Assembly: GCA_002384935.1 (NCBI GenBank)
Contig: DGCD01000014.1
Location: forward strand, 156,867-220,866
Length of the DNA: 64,000 nt
From: Pusillimonas sp. UBA3987
GTDB lineage: Bacteria; Pseudomonadota; Gammaproteobacteria; Burkholderiales; Burkholderiaceae_B
Direction: 5' to 3'
Made by a program: the position numbers and the translations under genes. A model generated the notes under the pieces. That model ran no database searches and was not told the origin of the DNA. It worked only from the letters and a program-made list of their open reading frames with translations. Positions 18,250 to 27,046 of the stretch are shown piece after piece. The stretch's first letter is position 1; every line of letters starts with the position of its first letter.

Positions 18250-19422
18250 TTAATTCATTTCGCATTCCGACTTGAAGACGTCTTCCTGCATTTCCATGAC
18301 TTTGCGAACCACATTAGGTGTCAGTTCACCGTTTTCGTCGCGTTCAAGTTTCATCAGGTAGTAATCCTGAATCGGATGGTGGTTTGTATCAAACTTGAAG
18401 TTGCCACGAACGGCCTTGAAATCCGCCTTTTGCAATGCGTCGCGGAAAGCATCGGTTTTGCTCATGTCGCCATCTACCGCTTTCAAGGCCGAACCAATCA
18501 AGTTGGCAGAATCGTACGCCGTAGCAGCATAGTGGGTAGGCATGCGGCCATACTCTTTCTGGAATGCCTCGACAAAGGCTTTGTTCTCGGGCACGTCGAG
18601 GTTCTGGGACCACAGGGCAACTGTATACAGACCTTCAGCCGAATCACCCGTTGCTTTAAGCATGCGGTTATCCATTGAGAAAACCGGCAGAATCATCGGG
18701 ATGGTTTCGCCCAAACCCGAAGCCGCATATTGTTTGGCAAAGTTAATGCCCAGGCCACCCGGATGGAACTCGTAGATTGCGTCGGGATTCAGATCGCGCA
18801 AACGTGCCATTTCAACTGAAAAGTCGTTCTGATCAAGCTTTGTGTAAAGCTCGGCCACCACTTCGCCTTTGTATTCACGCTTGAAACCGGTCAAGGCATC
18901 GCGGCCGGCCTGGTAGTTGGGAGCAACCAGGGCAACGCGCTTATAGCCCAGTTCATTGGCAGCGGCACCACCGGCGGCATGCAACGCCGAATTCTCGTAG
19001 GAAGCGACGAAATAGTTCTTCATGCACCGCTTGCCGGCGAAAGGAGACGGGCCTGCGTTCACACTAACGTAGAAAGCGTCATCTTTGGCAATGGAAGGGG
19101 CAATCGCGGTCAGCACATTCGAGAAGATCACGCCGGTAAACAGCTTGACATCGTCAGCCAGCAGGCGGTCGGCAATTTGCTTGCCATTGGCCGGCTTGAG
19201 GCCGTCGTCTTCAACAATCGTTTCAACCGCAACGCCGCCCAGCGTGCCATTACCTTGTTTAATAGCAAGATTGAAGCCGTCGCGGGCATCTTCACCCAAG
19301 TAACCAGCCGGTGTGCTGAGCGTAGTAATAAAACCGATACGAACAGGGTCTTTTGCCATGACATTCGTACTTAATGCCATAACGGCCGAAGCCATACACC
19401 CCAGAGCTAATTTTTTAAGCAT
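18250..19422 (-). CDS. Orphan ABC transporter substrate-binding protein (LIV / Peripla_BP_6 type)
   Basis: 390 residues with an N-terminal signal peptide (MLKKLALGC to about MAKD) and a type-I periplasmic binding fold like LivJ/LivK and the aromatic-acid binding proteins: VRIGFITTLSTPAGYLGEDARDG, KLFTGVIFSNV, YHPGG-type hinge segments. It should capture a branched-chain amino acid or aromatic carboxylate in the periplasm. No permease or ATPase gene adjoins it. It is a single-gene unit with its own terminator, lying just outside the left end of the ribosomal block. The LIV permease set at 35.5-38.8 kb lacks a binding protein and could be its partner (inference). Confidence 0.92.
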   Translation of the reverse strand: MLKKLALGCMASAVMALSTNVMAKDPVRIGFITTLSTPAGYLGEDARDGFNLAIKQGNGTLGGVAVETIVEDDGLKPANGKQIADRLLADDVKLFTGVIFSNVLTAIAPSIAKDDAFYVSVNAGPSPFAGKRCMKNYFVASYENSALHAAGGAAANELGYKRVALVAPNYQAGRDALTGFKREYKGEVVAELYTKLDQNDFSVEMARLRDLNPDAIYEFHPGGLGINFAKQYAASGLGETIPMILPVFSMDNRMLKATGDSAEGLYTVALWSQNLDVPENKAFVEAFQKEYGRMPTHYAATAYDSANLIGSALKAVDGDMSKTDAFRDALQKADFKAVRGNFKFDTNHHPIQDYYLMKLERDENGELTPNVVRKVMEMQEDVFKSECEMN

Positions 19423-19584
19423 TCAACTTCCCCTTAAGAAACACATAGAACATTGACAGATCAAATCATATGTCATGCTGAAACTTTATTGGGTTTTAAG
19501 TAAGCGAACAAGCGCTATCGGGCAGGGTTTCCCCGAATTGTTACAAAAAACTTGAACCTTCAAGCATTTTAAAAGCGAAACCCA

Positions 19585-19646
19585 TAAAAATAGCCCCTTG
19601 CGGGGCCAAAATATTCGGCAAGCCGAAGTACCGATTGTTTCGGTAC
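19585..19646 (-). terminator. Tandem hairpin terminator after rplQ
   Basis: Three consecutive hairpins read leftward: GTACCGA/TCGGTAC with a five-base loop, TTCGGC/GCCGAA with a two-base loop followed by ATATTTT, and GCCCC/GGGGC with a GCAA tetraloop followed by a run of five T. The last is the strongest candidate. They close the rplN-to-rplQ transcription unit 20-80 bp after the rplQ stop. Confidence 0.82.
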
Positions 19647-19665
19647 CCCTGGCTTTTTACCTTGC

Positions 19666-20055
19666 TTACTCTGCGTCGTCTTGCGCTTCTTCTTCGGCGG
19701 GACGGTCAACCAGTTCCATGAAAGCCATGGGTGCGTTGTCGCCCTGACGAAAACCCATTTTCAATACACGAGTGTAACCACCGTTACGCTCTTTGAAACG
19801 TGGGCCGAGTTCGTCGAACAGCTTGACGACCGCGTCGCGATCGCGCAAGCGCGCGAAAGCCAACCGTTTATTGGCCAGGGTAGGCTCTTTGCCCAGGGTG
19901 ATCAACGGCTCGATAACGCGCCGCAACTCTTTGGCTTTGGGAACGGTTGTTTTGATTGCTTCGTGTGTAATCAACGATACGGCCATGTTGCGAAACATCG
20001 CCAAACGGTGACTACTGGTGCGGTTCAGTTTACGTAATCCACTGCGGTGACGCAT
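19666..20055 (-). CDS. rplQ: 50S ribosomal protein L17
   Basis: 129 residues beginning MRHRSGLRKLNRTSSHR, the diagnostic L17 N-terminus. L17 sits near the exit-tunnel side of the large subunit. The C-terminus carries a short acidic extension (EEEAQDDAE) not found in E. coli. It is the last gene of the alpha operon, 162 bp after rpoA. That spacer contains an inverted repeat (20157-20187) without a T-run. Confidence 0.99.
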   Translation of the reverse strand: MRHRSGLRKLNRTSSHRLAMFRNMAVSLITHEAIKTTVPKAKELRRVIEPLITLGKEPTLANKRLAFARLRDRDAVVKLFDELGPRFKERNGGYTRVLKMGFRQGDNAPMAFMELVDRPAEEEAQDDAE

Positions 20056-20217
20056 GATAATTTCCTTTGAATCTTAAAACCGGCATTGCCAAGGCAAGCC
20101 AGCGTGGTTAACCGGATCTTCTATCGGCCTGGGCCGCGGTCCGGTTGGCTGAATAAGCATGGCGGCAAACTGAAGCCGCCACCATGCATAAAAAAATACT
20201 TGATCTAACCAGCCCGT

Positions 20218-21219
20218 TTAGGGACGTTCCAGCCCGATAGGGGGCCAGTTATCAAGCTTCATACCCAAAGTTAGGCCGCGCGCAGCCAGCACTTCTTTGA
20301 TTTCGTTGAGCGATTTACGACCGAGATTGGGTGTTTTCAACAACTCGTTTTCGGTACGCTGGATCAAATCGCCAATGTAGTAGATATTTTCGGCTTTCAG
20401 GCAATTGGCGGAACGTACGGTCAGTTCGAGATCGTCGACCGGACGCAGCAAGACCGGATCGATGGGCTCTTTGCTGCCACCACGGCTACCGCCCACTGTT
20501 TCGGTTACGACATCACCTGGACCGTCGAGCGCGGCGAAGACCGAAATTTGGTCCATCAGCAAACGAGCCGACTGGCGCACGGCTTCTTCAGGAGAAATAA
20601 CGCCATTGGTCTGGATGTCCATGACCAGCTTGTCGAGGTCGGTACGCTGCTCGACACGCGCGCTTTCAACAGCGTAGCTCACACGACGGATCGGGCTGTA
20701 GGAGGCGTCGAGAATAATACGACCAATCGTATGAGCATTGTCTTCCGACAAGGCACGTACATTACCGGGCACATATCCGCGTCCCTGATCCACTTTGATC
20801 TGGATTTCCAGCTTGCCTTCGTCGGTTAACGTGGCAATGGTGTGATCCGGGTTGATGATCTCCACGTCGTGAGGCAATTCGATATCGGACGCCTTCACTT
20901 CGCCGGGACCCTGCTTGCGCAGCGTGAGCGTAACTTCTTCCCGATTGTGCAGTTTGAACACCACCCCTTTCAGGTTCAGCAGGATATCAACAACGTCTTC
21001 ACGCACGCCGGGCAGCGTGGAGTACTCGTGAACCACACCCGTGATCTGCACTTCGGTCGGCGCATAACCTGTCATTGACGACAGCAGGATGCGGCGCAAT
21101 GCGTTACCCAACGTATGGCCATAACCGCGCTCGAACGGCTCCATGATGACTTTCGCATGATTGGGCGTAATGGATTCAACCTCGATGGAACGGGGTTTCA
21201 ACAGAGCTTGTGACGACAT
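20218..21219 (-). CDS. rpoA: RNA polymerase alpha subunit
   Basis: 333 residues: an N-terminal assembly domain (HAKVIMEPFERGYGHTLGNALRRILLSS) and a C-terminal DNA-binding domain (LELTVRSANCLKAENIYYIGDL, LGRKSLNEIKEVL) joined by a Gly/Ser-rich linker (about 235-250). It nucleates polymerase assembly and contacts UP elements and activators. It lies between rpsD and rplQ as usual, with a 157-bp spacer to rpsD that holds a hairpin. Confidence 0.99.
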   Translation of the reverse strand: MSSQALLKPRSIEVESITPNHAKVIMEPFERGYGHTLGNALRRILLSSMTGYAPTEVQITGVVHEYSTLPGVREDVVDILLNLKGVVFKLHNREEVTLTLRKQGPGEVKASDIELPHDVEIINPDHTIATLTDEGKLEIQIKVDQGRGYVPGNVRALSEDNAHTIGRIILDASYSPIRRVSYAVESARVEQRTDLDKLVMDIQTNGVISPEEAVRQSARLLMDQISVFAALDGPGDVVTETVGGSRGGSKEPIDPVLLRPVDDLELTVRSANCLKAENIYYIGDLIQRTENELLKTPNLGRKSLNEIKEVLAARGLTLGMKLDNWPPIGLERP

Positions 21220-21312
21220 GTATGTTCCTTTTCAATACCCTCGGCTCGTTACACCGATAAGGCTGACGGACAAGAAAGGCAATATAAAACTGCCGGGAAT
21301 TTTCACTGCAAA

Positions 21313-21344
21313 GCCCACTTTCCAGATTTGACTGAAAAGTGGGC
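21313..21344 (-). other. Hairpin in the rpsD-rpoA spacer
   Basis: A perfect 9-bp inverted repeat (GCCCACTTT / AAAGTGGGC) with a 14-base loop, about 30-65 bp past the rpsD stop. On the minus strand it is followed only by TTTGC, not a real T-run, so it is more likely an mRNA processing or stability element, or a partial attenuator between rpsD and rpoA, than a full terminator. Confidence 0.5.
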
Positions 21345-21376
21345 CAAAGCCTGACACTGTAGTGTGCAGACGCGAA

Positions 21377-22000
21377 TTAACGCGAATACAATTCCACAAC
21401 CATCGACTCGTTGATGTCGCGAGCAACATCGGCACGATCGGGGGCTTGTTTGAATGTGCCGGTTAACTTGGTTGCGTCGACTTCAACCCACTGGGGGAAA
21501 CCGATACCCGCAGCCAGATCAAGGGCTTCGCGAATACGGGTTTGCGCCTTGGATTTCTCGCGAATGGTAACCACATCACCGGCATTGACGATCATCGAAG
21601 CGATGTCGGCTGTATGGCCGTTTACCTGGATGGCGCGATGGCTGACCAACTGGCGCGCTTCGGCACGAGTCGAGCCAAAGCCCATGCGGTATACAACGTT
21701 GTCCAGACGCGATTCCAGCAACTGAATGAGCGTTTCGCCTGTGTTGCCACGACGGCGCTCTGCTTCAGCAAAGTATTTACGAAACTGCTTTTCCAGTACG
21801 CCGTACATACGCTTGAGCTTTTGCTTTTCGCGTAGCTGCAAACCGTAGTCGGATGTACGGGCACCTGAAGTGCGTCCGTGCTGACCTGGTTTGGATTCCA
21901 GCTTGCACTTGGAATCGAGCGAACGACGGGCGCTCTTCAGGAAAAGATCGGTACCCTCGCGACGCGAGAGCTTGCATTTAGGTCCAATATAACGTGCCAT
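21377..22000 (-). CDS. rpsD: 30S ribosomal protein S4
   Basis: 207 residues from the ATG at 22000 (MARYIGPKCKLSRREG); the longer upstream frame is not conserved and the ATG has GAGGAAGC ahead of it. S4 is a primary 16S rRNA binder and, in many bacteria, represses translation of the alpha operon. The S4 RNA-binding domain (SRLDNVVYRMGF through RAIQVNGH) is intact. Confidence 0.99.
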   Translation of the reverse strand: MARYIGPKCKLSRREGTDLFLKSARRSLDSKCKLESKPGQHGRTSGARTSDYGLQLREKQKLKRMYGVLEKQFRKYFAEAERRRGNTGETLIQLLESRLDNVVYRMGFGSTRAEARQLVSHRAIQVNGHTADIASMIVNAGDVVTIREKSKAQTRIREALDLAAGIGFPQWVEVDATKLTGTFKQAPDRADVARDINESMVVELYSR

Positions 22001-22011
22001 GATGCTTCCTC

Positions 22012-22413
22012 TTAAATGCGACGGCGCTTGGGCGGACGGCAACCATTGTGCGGAACCGGTGTGATATCGGAGATACTTGTGATCTTGATACCCAACGCAT
22101 TCAACGCACGTACGGACGATTCGCGACCGGGGCCGGGGCCTTTGATACGTACTTCAAGATTCTTGATGCCGTATTCAATCGCGGTGCGACCTGCCGCTTC
22201 AGCAGCAACCTGAGCAGCAAACGGTGTGGATTTACGCGAGCCTTTAAAGCCTGCACCACCCGATGTCGCCCAGGACAATGCATTGCCCTGACGGTCGGTA
22301 ATCGTAATGATTGTGTTGTTGAAGGATGCGTGAACGTGCGCAATGCCGTCCGACACAACCTTCTTGATTTTCTTGCGTACGCGCGATGCGCCGCTGTTGG
22401 AAGCTTTCGCCAT
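22012..22413 (-). CDS. rpsK: 30S ribosomal protein S11
   Basis: 133 residues with the S11 signature GIAHVHASFNNTIITITD and the C-terminal PHNGCRPPKRRRI. S11 forms part of the platform near the mRNA exit with S7 and S18. It is 11 bp upstream of rpsD and 17 bp downstream of rpsM in the normal alpha-operon order. Confidence 0.99.
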   Translation of the reverse strand: MAKASNSGASRVRKKIKKVVSDGIAHVHASFNNTIITITDRQGNALSWATSGGAGFKGSRKSTPFAAQVAAEAAGRTAIEYGIKNLEVRIKGPGPGRESSVRALNALGIKITSISDITPVPHNGCRPPKRRRI

Positions 22414-22430
22414 CTTCTAAGTCCTCGAGA

Positions 22431-22796
22431 TTATTTCTTCAGGGAAGCCGCTGCACGACGCGGACCTTTACGGGTACGCGCGTTGGTGCGTGTACGCTGA
22501 CCACGCACCGGCAGACCACGCTTATGACGCAGGCCGCGATAGGTTCCCAGGTCGATCAGACGCTTGATAGACAGTTGAACTTCACGGCGCAGGTCACCCT
22601 CAACCGTGAACGATCCCACCTGCTCGCGAATTTTTTCGAGCTCAGCGTCGGTAAGATCCTTGACTTTCTTTGTACGTTCGATGCCGGTTGCGTCACAAAT
22701 TTGACGAGCACGTGTCGGGCCGACGCCAAAAATGGCGGTAAGACCGATAACAGTGTGCTGATGCGGCGGAATGTTAATGCCAGCAATACGGGCCAT
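22431..22796 (-). CDS. rpsM: 30S ribosomal protein S13
   Basis: 121 residues starting MARIAGINIPPHQHTVIGLT, with the helix-two-turn-helix region and the basic C-terminal tail (RTNARTRKGPRR) that reaches the P-site tRNA. It contacts L5 across the subunit interface. It is the first ribosomal gene of the alpha-type segment, after rpmJ. Confidence 0.99.
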   Translation of the reverse strand: MARIAGINIPPHQHTVIGLTAIFGVGPTRARQICDATGIERTKKVKDLTDAELEKIREQVGSFTVEGDLRREVQLSIKRLIDLGTYRGLRHKRGLPVRGQRTRTNARTRKGPRRAAASLKK

Positions 22797-22830
22797 GACT
22801 GTTCCTTGTTAATCCGTTACGTGTCGGCAA

Positions 22831-22944
22831 TTAGCCTTGACGCTGCTTATGACGGGGATCGGTGCAAATTACACGTACCACGCCGTGACGTTTAATAACT
22901 TTACAATGACGGCAAATTCTTTTTACCGATGCCATTACTTTCAT
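22831..22944 (-). CDS. rpmJ: 50S ribosomal protein L36
   Basis: A 37-codon gene read directly from the minus strand: MKVMASVKRICRHCKV and ending DPRHKQRQG. It carries the zinc ribbon ligands Cys11, Cys14, Cys27 and His32, so it is the zinc-containing C+ form. AGGAGTCAACC precedes the ATG. It lies between infA and rpsM, its normal place. Confidence 0.97.
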   Translation of the reverse strand: MKVMASVKRICRHCKVIKRHGVVRVICTDPRHKQRQG

Positions 22945-22976
22945 GGTTGACTCCTAGTTTCCTTTACCCGGGCCGC

Positions 22977-23195
22977 TTATTTCGAGCGGAACACAATTCT
23001 GGCGCGAGACAGATCATAGGGCGTGAGTTCCACTGTGACCTTGTCACCCGGCAAAATCCGGATGTAATGCATACGCATCTTGCCTGAGATATGGCCCAAA
23101 ACGACATGGCCATTTTCCAGCTTGACGCGGAATGTTGCGTTAGGCAGGTTCTCTATTACTTCACCCTGCATCTGAATGACGTCATCTTTTGCCAT
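22977..23195 (-). CDS. infA: Translation initiation factor IF-1
   Basis: 72 residues forming a single S1/OB fold (MAKDDVIQMQGEV, then LENGHVVLGHISGKMR and PYDLSRARI). It blocks the A site during initiation and helps IF-2 and IF-3. It sits between secY and rpmJ, as is usual in Burkholderiales, with a 6-bp spacer to secY. Confidence 0.98.
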   Translation of the reverse strand: MAKDDVIQMQGEVIENLPNATFRVKLENGHVVLGHISGKMRMHYIRILPGDKVTVELTPYDLSRARIVFRSK

Positions 23196-23201
23196 TTCAA
23201 A

Positions 23202-24527
23202 TTACCGCGTTGGCAGACCCGCGCCTTTGAAGTTCGCCTTCTTAAGCAACGAATCATACTGTTGAGACATCATGTAGGACTGAGCCTGAGCCATGAAGTC
23301 CATCGTTACTACGACAATAATCAAAAGCGAAGTGCCACCGAAATAAAACGGTACGTTCCAGCGCATCTGCATGAATTCAGGCAGCAGACACACCGCCGTG
23401 ATGTAGATGGAGCCAACCAGTGTCAGACGCATGAGAATCTTGTCGATATAACGTGCGGTCTGTTCACCCGGGCGGATACCTGGAACGAAAGCACCACTCT
23501 TTTTCAGGTTATCTGCCGTTTCACGACTATTGAAAACCAAGGCCGTATAGAAAAAGCAGAAGAAAATAATTAACGCTGAGAACAACGTGACATACAGCGG
23601 CTGATGCGGAGCCAACGCCCCGGCAAGGTCACTAAGCCAGCGCATATCGGGGTTGCTGGAAAACCAGCTGGTAATCGTTGCCGGCAACAGAATGATGGAC
23701 GAGGCGAAAATAGGCGGAATAACACCGGCCATATTCAGCTTCAGCGGCAAATGCGAGCTTTGCCCCCCATACATTTTGTTCCCAACCTGGCGCTTGGCAT
23801 AGTTCACCGTAATACGACGCTGACCACGCTCCACGAATACAACGAAATACGTTACCGCCACTACCAGCACCAGAATGAACAGTGCAGACAGGACAGACAT
23901 GGCGTCGGTACGAACCAGATCCATCATGCCCGACAGCGCACTGGGCAGACCCGCCACAATACCGGCGAAGATCAGGATGGAAATCCCATTGCCGATGCCG
24001 CGTTCGGTAATCTGCTCACCCAGCCACATCAGGAACATGGTTCCGGTGACCAGGGTAACGACCGTCGTGAAGCGGAAAAGCATGCCCGATTCGATCACCA
24101 GGCCCGGCTGCGATTCAAGCGCAACAGATATACCCACCGCCTGAATCAACGCCAGAAACACCGTGCCGTAGCGGGTGTACTGCGTGATTTTGCGGCGCCC
24201 GGCCTCGCCTTCTTTCTTCAGGGCTTCAAGCGAGGGCACGACAACCGACATCAACTGCATGATAATCGCAGCTGAAATGTACGGCATGATACCCAACGCC
24301 ATTACCGAAAAGCGCTCCAGCGCGCCACCCGAGAACATGTTGAACAAGCCCAAGATGCCGCTTTGATTCTGCTGGAACATTTCCGCCAGCGCATCGGGGT
24401 TGATACCGGGCGCGGGTATATGCGTACCGAGCCGGTAAACCACCAGGGCCAGCAGCAGGAAAATGATACGACGCTTTAAATCGCCGTAGCGTGGACCTGC
24501 TTTACTCTGTGCCTGAGCCTTAGCCAC
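23202..24527 (-). CDS. secY: Protein translocase subunit SecY
   Basis: 441 residues, about ten membrane helices forming the channel of the SecYEG translocon. Diagnostic segments are RIIFLLLALVVYRLGTHIPAPGI near the N-terminus, the plug and lateral-gate region GGALERFSVMALGIMPYI, and the cytoplasmic loops GERGIGNGIS and GIRPGEQTARYID. It is the last membrane gene of the spc block, 10 bp after rplO. Confidence 0.99.
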   Translation of the reverse strand: MAKAQAQSKAGPRYGDLKRRIIFLLLALVVYRLGTHIPAPGINPDALAEMFQQNQSGILGLFNMFSGGALERFSVMALGIMPYISAAIIMQLMSVVVPSLEALKKEGEAGRRKITQYTRYGTVFLALIQAVGISVALESQPGLVIESGMLFRFTTVVTLVTGTMFLMWLGEQITERGIGNGISILIFAGIVAGLPSALSGMMDLVRTDAMSVLSALFILVLVVAVTYFVVFVERGQRRITVNYAKRQVGNKMYGGQSSHLPLKLNMAGVIPPIFASSIILLPATITSWFSSNPDMRWLSDLAGALAPHQPLYVTLFSALIIFFCFFYTALVFNSRETADNLKKSGAFVPGIRPGEQTARYIDKILMRLTLVGSIYITAVCLLPEFMQMRWNVPFYFGGTSLLIIVVVTMDFMAQAQSYMMSQQYDSLLKKANFKGAGLPTR

Positions 24528-24537
24528 CCGTTACCCC

Positions 24538-24981
24538 TTATTCAACCAGCGAACCGCCGGCTGCTTCAATTGCCGCACGCGCACCTGCCGTCGCCGAAAC
24601 GCCTTTAAGCGTGACTTTGCGAGACAATTCGCCTGACTTGATCACTTTCACGAAACGGACACCGTGGCCAACCACACCTGCCTGCTTCAGGGCCTGGACG
24701 TCGATTTCATCAACGGGCAAAGCCTGAATTTCCGACAGGCGCACTTCAGCGCGCAGGTGACGACCCATGGAAGTAAAGCCGCGCTTTGGCAAACGGCGAT
24801 ACAAAGGCATTTGACCGCCCTCGAAGCCCACCTTGTGGAAACCGCCGGAGCGCGATTTTTGACCTTTGTGGCCACGGCCAGCAGTTTTGCCCAGACCGGA
24901 GCCAATGCCACGACCAACTCGGCGGCGTTGACGCTTGCTGCCTGGAGCGGGCTGCAGAGAATTCAATTGCGTTACAGACAT
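24538..24981 (-). CDS. rplO: 50S ribosomal protein L15
   Basis: 147 residues with the basic, glycine-rich N-terminal tail (RRRVGRGIGSGLGKTAGRGHKGQ) that threads into 23S rRNA and the L15e-like C-terminal domain. It is placed between rpmD and secY in canonical order. Confidence 0.99.
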   Translation of the reverse strand: MSVTQLNSLQPAPGSKRQRRRVGRGIGSGLGKTAGRGHKGQKSRSGGFHKVGFEGGQMPLYRRLPKRGFTSMGRHLRAEVRLSEIQALPVDEIDVQALKQAGVVGHGVRFVKVIKSGELSRKVTLKGVSATAGARAAIEAAGGSLVE

Positions 24982-24992
24982 GTCGATTCCTT

Positions 24993-25181
24993 TCAGACTT
25001 CCGAGACCGACACGAGGTAATCCACTTTACGGATCATCCCGCGAACCTCGGGGGTGTCGACCAATACGCTAGTGCTATTGACACGACGCAGGCCCAAACC
25101 GCGCACTGTAGCGCGATGTGACTGCTTTGTACCAATAACAGAACGCACCAGGGTTACTTTGATTTGCTTTTGTGTCGTCAT
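24993..25181 (-). CDS. rpmD: 50S ribosomal protein L30
   Basis: 62 residues (KQIKVTLVRSVIGTKQSHRATVRGLGLRR), the short bacterial ferredoxin-like L30. It starts 3 bp after the rpsE stop, so the two are probably translationally coupled. Confidence 0.98.
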   Translation of the reverse strand: MTTQKQIKVTLVRSVIGTKQSHRATVRGLGLRRVNSTSVLVDTPEVRGMIRKVDYLVSVSEV

Positions 25182-25184
25182 GAC

Positions 25185-25703
25185 TTACCCCAGAATTTCT
25201 TCTACCGACTTGCCACGTTTGGCGGCAACATCGGCCGGTGTCGAGCAAGCGCGCAAACCATTCAGCGTTGCACGAACCAGGTTGTAGGGATTGCTTGAAC
25301 CCAAGCTCTTCGCAACCACGTTGCGAACACCCATTACTTCGAAAATCGCGCGCATGGGGCCGCCTGCAATCACACCGGTACCTTCGGCAGCAGGCGAAAT
25401 AAGAACGGTGGATGCACCGTGCTTACCAACAACCGTGTGGTGCAGTGTGCCACTTTTCAGCGGAACCTTTACCAGACCACGGCGAGCCTGTTCCATTGCT
25501 TTTTGAACAGCGACCGGCACTTCACGGGCTTTACCTTTACCCATTCCGATGCGACCATCGCCGTCACCCACCACGGTCAGTGCTGCAAAGCTCATGGTGC
25601 GACCACCCTTTACCACTTTGCTGACACGGTTAACCGCGATCATTTTTTCACGCAAGCCGTCGTCTTCTTTGTCGGCGGTATGCTTGCCTTGTGCTTTAGC
25701 CAT
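25185..25703 (-). CDS. rpsE: 30S ribosomal protein S5
   Basis: 172 residues: an N-terminal double-stranded-RNA-binding-like domain (LREKMIAVNRVSKVVKGGRTMSF) and a C-terminal domain (VRNVVAKSLGSSNPYNLVRATLNGL). S5 contributes to mRNA unwinding and decoding accuracy at the entry channel. Confidence 0.99.
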   Translation of the reverse strand: MAKAQGKHTADKEDDGLREKMIAVNRVSKVVKGGRTMSFAALTVVGDGDGRIGMGKGKAREVPVAVQKAMEQARRGLVKVPLKSGTLHHTVVGKHGASTVLISPAAEGTGVIAGGPMRAIFEVMGVRNVVAKSLGSSNPYNLVRATLNGLRACSTPADVAAKRGKSVEEILG

Positions 25704-25718
25704 ATGACAATTCCTTGC

Positions 25719-26072
25719 TTAGAACTTCAGGCCGGCTTCACGCGCGGCTTCGGCCAACGCTTTAACGCGGCCATGATAACGGAAGCCCGAGCGATCAAAA
25801 GCAACCTGCTCGATGCCAGCTGCTTTGGCTTTCTCGGCTACGCGCTTGCCCACCAGGGTTGCTGCGGCCACATTGCTGCCGCTTGCCATTTCCTTGCGAA
25901 CTTCCGGCTCAATGGTTGAAGCACTGACCAGAACGCGATCACCTTCCGGCGAAATAATGTTGGCGTAAATGTGCGAATTGGAGCGGGAAACCGAGAGGCG
26001 ATTAACACGCAGCTCGGAGATTTTCCGACGGGTCGCAATTGCACGACGCAAACGGGAGATTCTTTTATCCAT
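25719..26072 (-). CDS. rplR: 50S ribosomal protein L18
   Basis: 117 residues, 5S rRNA-binding. The N-terminal basic patch (KRISRLRRAIATRRKI) and the AGFRYHGRVKALAEAAREAGLKF-type C-terminus (here FDRSGFRYHGRVKALA) are typical. It is placed between rplF and rpsE. Confidence 0.99.
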   Translation of the reverse strand: MDKRISRLRRAIATRRKISELRVNRLSVSRSNSHIYANIISPEGDRVLVSASTIEPEVRKEMASGSNVAAATLVGKRVAEKAKAAGIEQVAFDRSGFRYHGRVKALAEAAREAGLKF

Positions 26073-26093
26073 AATTCTTCCTTGCCTGCGCGC

Positions 26094-26627
26094 TTACTTC
26101 TTCTTGGTTTCTTTGAGGATGACTGTTTCGTCACTATAACGAACGCCCTTGCCTTTATATGGCTCAGGTTCACGATAGGAACGAATTTCAGCCGCTACCT
26201 GACCCACAACCTGCTTATCCGAACCCTTAACGACGATTTCCGTCTGGGTGGGGCATTCAATTTTGACGCCCTCGGGAATGGGATGCAGCACATCGTGCGA
26301 GAAGCCTAACTGCAATTTCAGCGCGTTACCCTGAAGCTGAGCGCGGTAACCCACGCCAACCAGATTCAGTTTACGTTCAAAACCCTTGCTGACACCGGTA
26401 ACCATGTTGCTGACCAGTGCTCGCACTGTACCCGACATCGCCAATGCATGACGCGAATCGTTGGCAACTGCAAACGTTAACTTGTCTTCCTGCTGCGCGA
26501 CTTTAACGTCACCGGTAAGCGTTTGCGACAAGGTGCCCAGTGGGCCCTTGACCATGATCTGGTCGGGGTTCAAGGTGATCTCGACGCCCTTGGGCAGCGT
26601 AACGGGATACTTGGCAATACGTGACAT
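26094..26627 (-). CDS. rplF: 50S ribosomal protein L6
   Basis: 177 residues, two related alpha/beta domains. It has the C-terminal signature PEPYKGKGVRYSDE that contacts the sarcin-ricin region near the factor-binding site. Normal length and position. Confidence 0.99.
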   Translation of the reverse strand: MSRIAKYPVTLPKGVEITLNPDQIMVKGPLGTLSQTLTGDVKVAQQEDKLTFAVANDSRHALAMSGTVRALVSNMVTGVSKGFERKLNLVGVGYRAQLQGNALKLQLGFSHDVLHPIPEGVKIECPTQTEIVVKGSDKQVVGQVAAEIRSYREPEPYKGKGVRYSDETVILKETKKK

Positions 26628-26639
26628 ATTAATACCCCT

Positions 26640-27035
26640 TTAAGCTACGTAGCACAGAACTTCGCCGCCAACACCCGTTGCACGGGCCTTGCGGTCGGTC
26701 ATCACGCCACGCGGGGTGGAAACGATTGCCACACCCAGGCCGTTCATGACCTGAGGGATCGAGTTGCGACCTTTGTAGATACGCAAACCCGGGCGTGATA
26801 CACGTTCAATACGCTCGATTACCGGACGACCCGCATAATATTTCAGGCCAATTTCAAGAACAGGCTTGGCCTGTTCACCGGTAACTTCAAAACTATCGAT
26901 ATAGCCTTCGTCTTTCAGCACGGCAGCAATGGCTGCCTTTAGCTTCGAGGAGGGCATGCTGACCGACGTTTTGTTGACCATTTGTGCATTACGCACCCGT
27001 GTCAACATGTCGGCGATGGGATCGCTCATGCTCAT
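26640..27035 (-). CDS. rpsH: 30S ribosomal protein S8
   Basis: 131 residues (MSMSDPIADMLTRVRNAQMV). The C-terminal RNA-binding block GLGVAIVSTPRGVMTDRKA is intact. S8 binds 16S helix 21 and, in E. coli, represses the spc operon by binding the rplE-region mRNA; whether that site exists here was not tested. Confidence 0.99.
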   Translation of the reverse strand: MSMSDPIADMLTRVRNAQMVNKTSVSMPSSKLKAAIAAVLKDEGYIDSFEVTGEQAKPVLEIGLKYYAGRPVIERIERVSRPGLRIYKGRNSIPQVMNGLGVAIVSTPRGVMTDRKARATGVGGEVLCYVA

Positions 27036-27046
27036 GGTGTTTTCTC

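Noticed and set aside
20157..20187. Inverted repeat between rpoA and rplQ considered as a terminator
   Set aside because: The A/T-run lies on the wrong side for minus-strand transcription and rplQ follows in the usual operon order; at most a stability hairpin.
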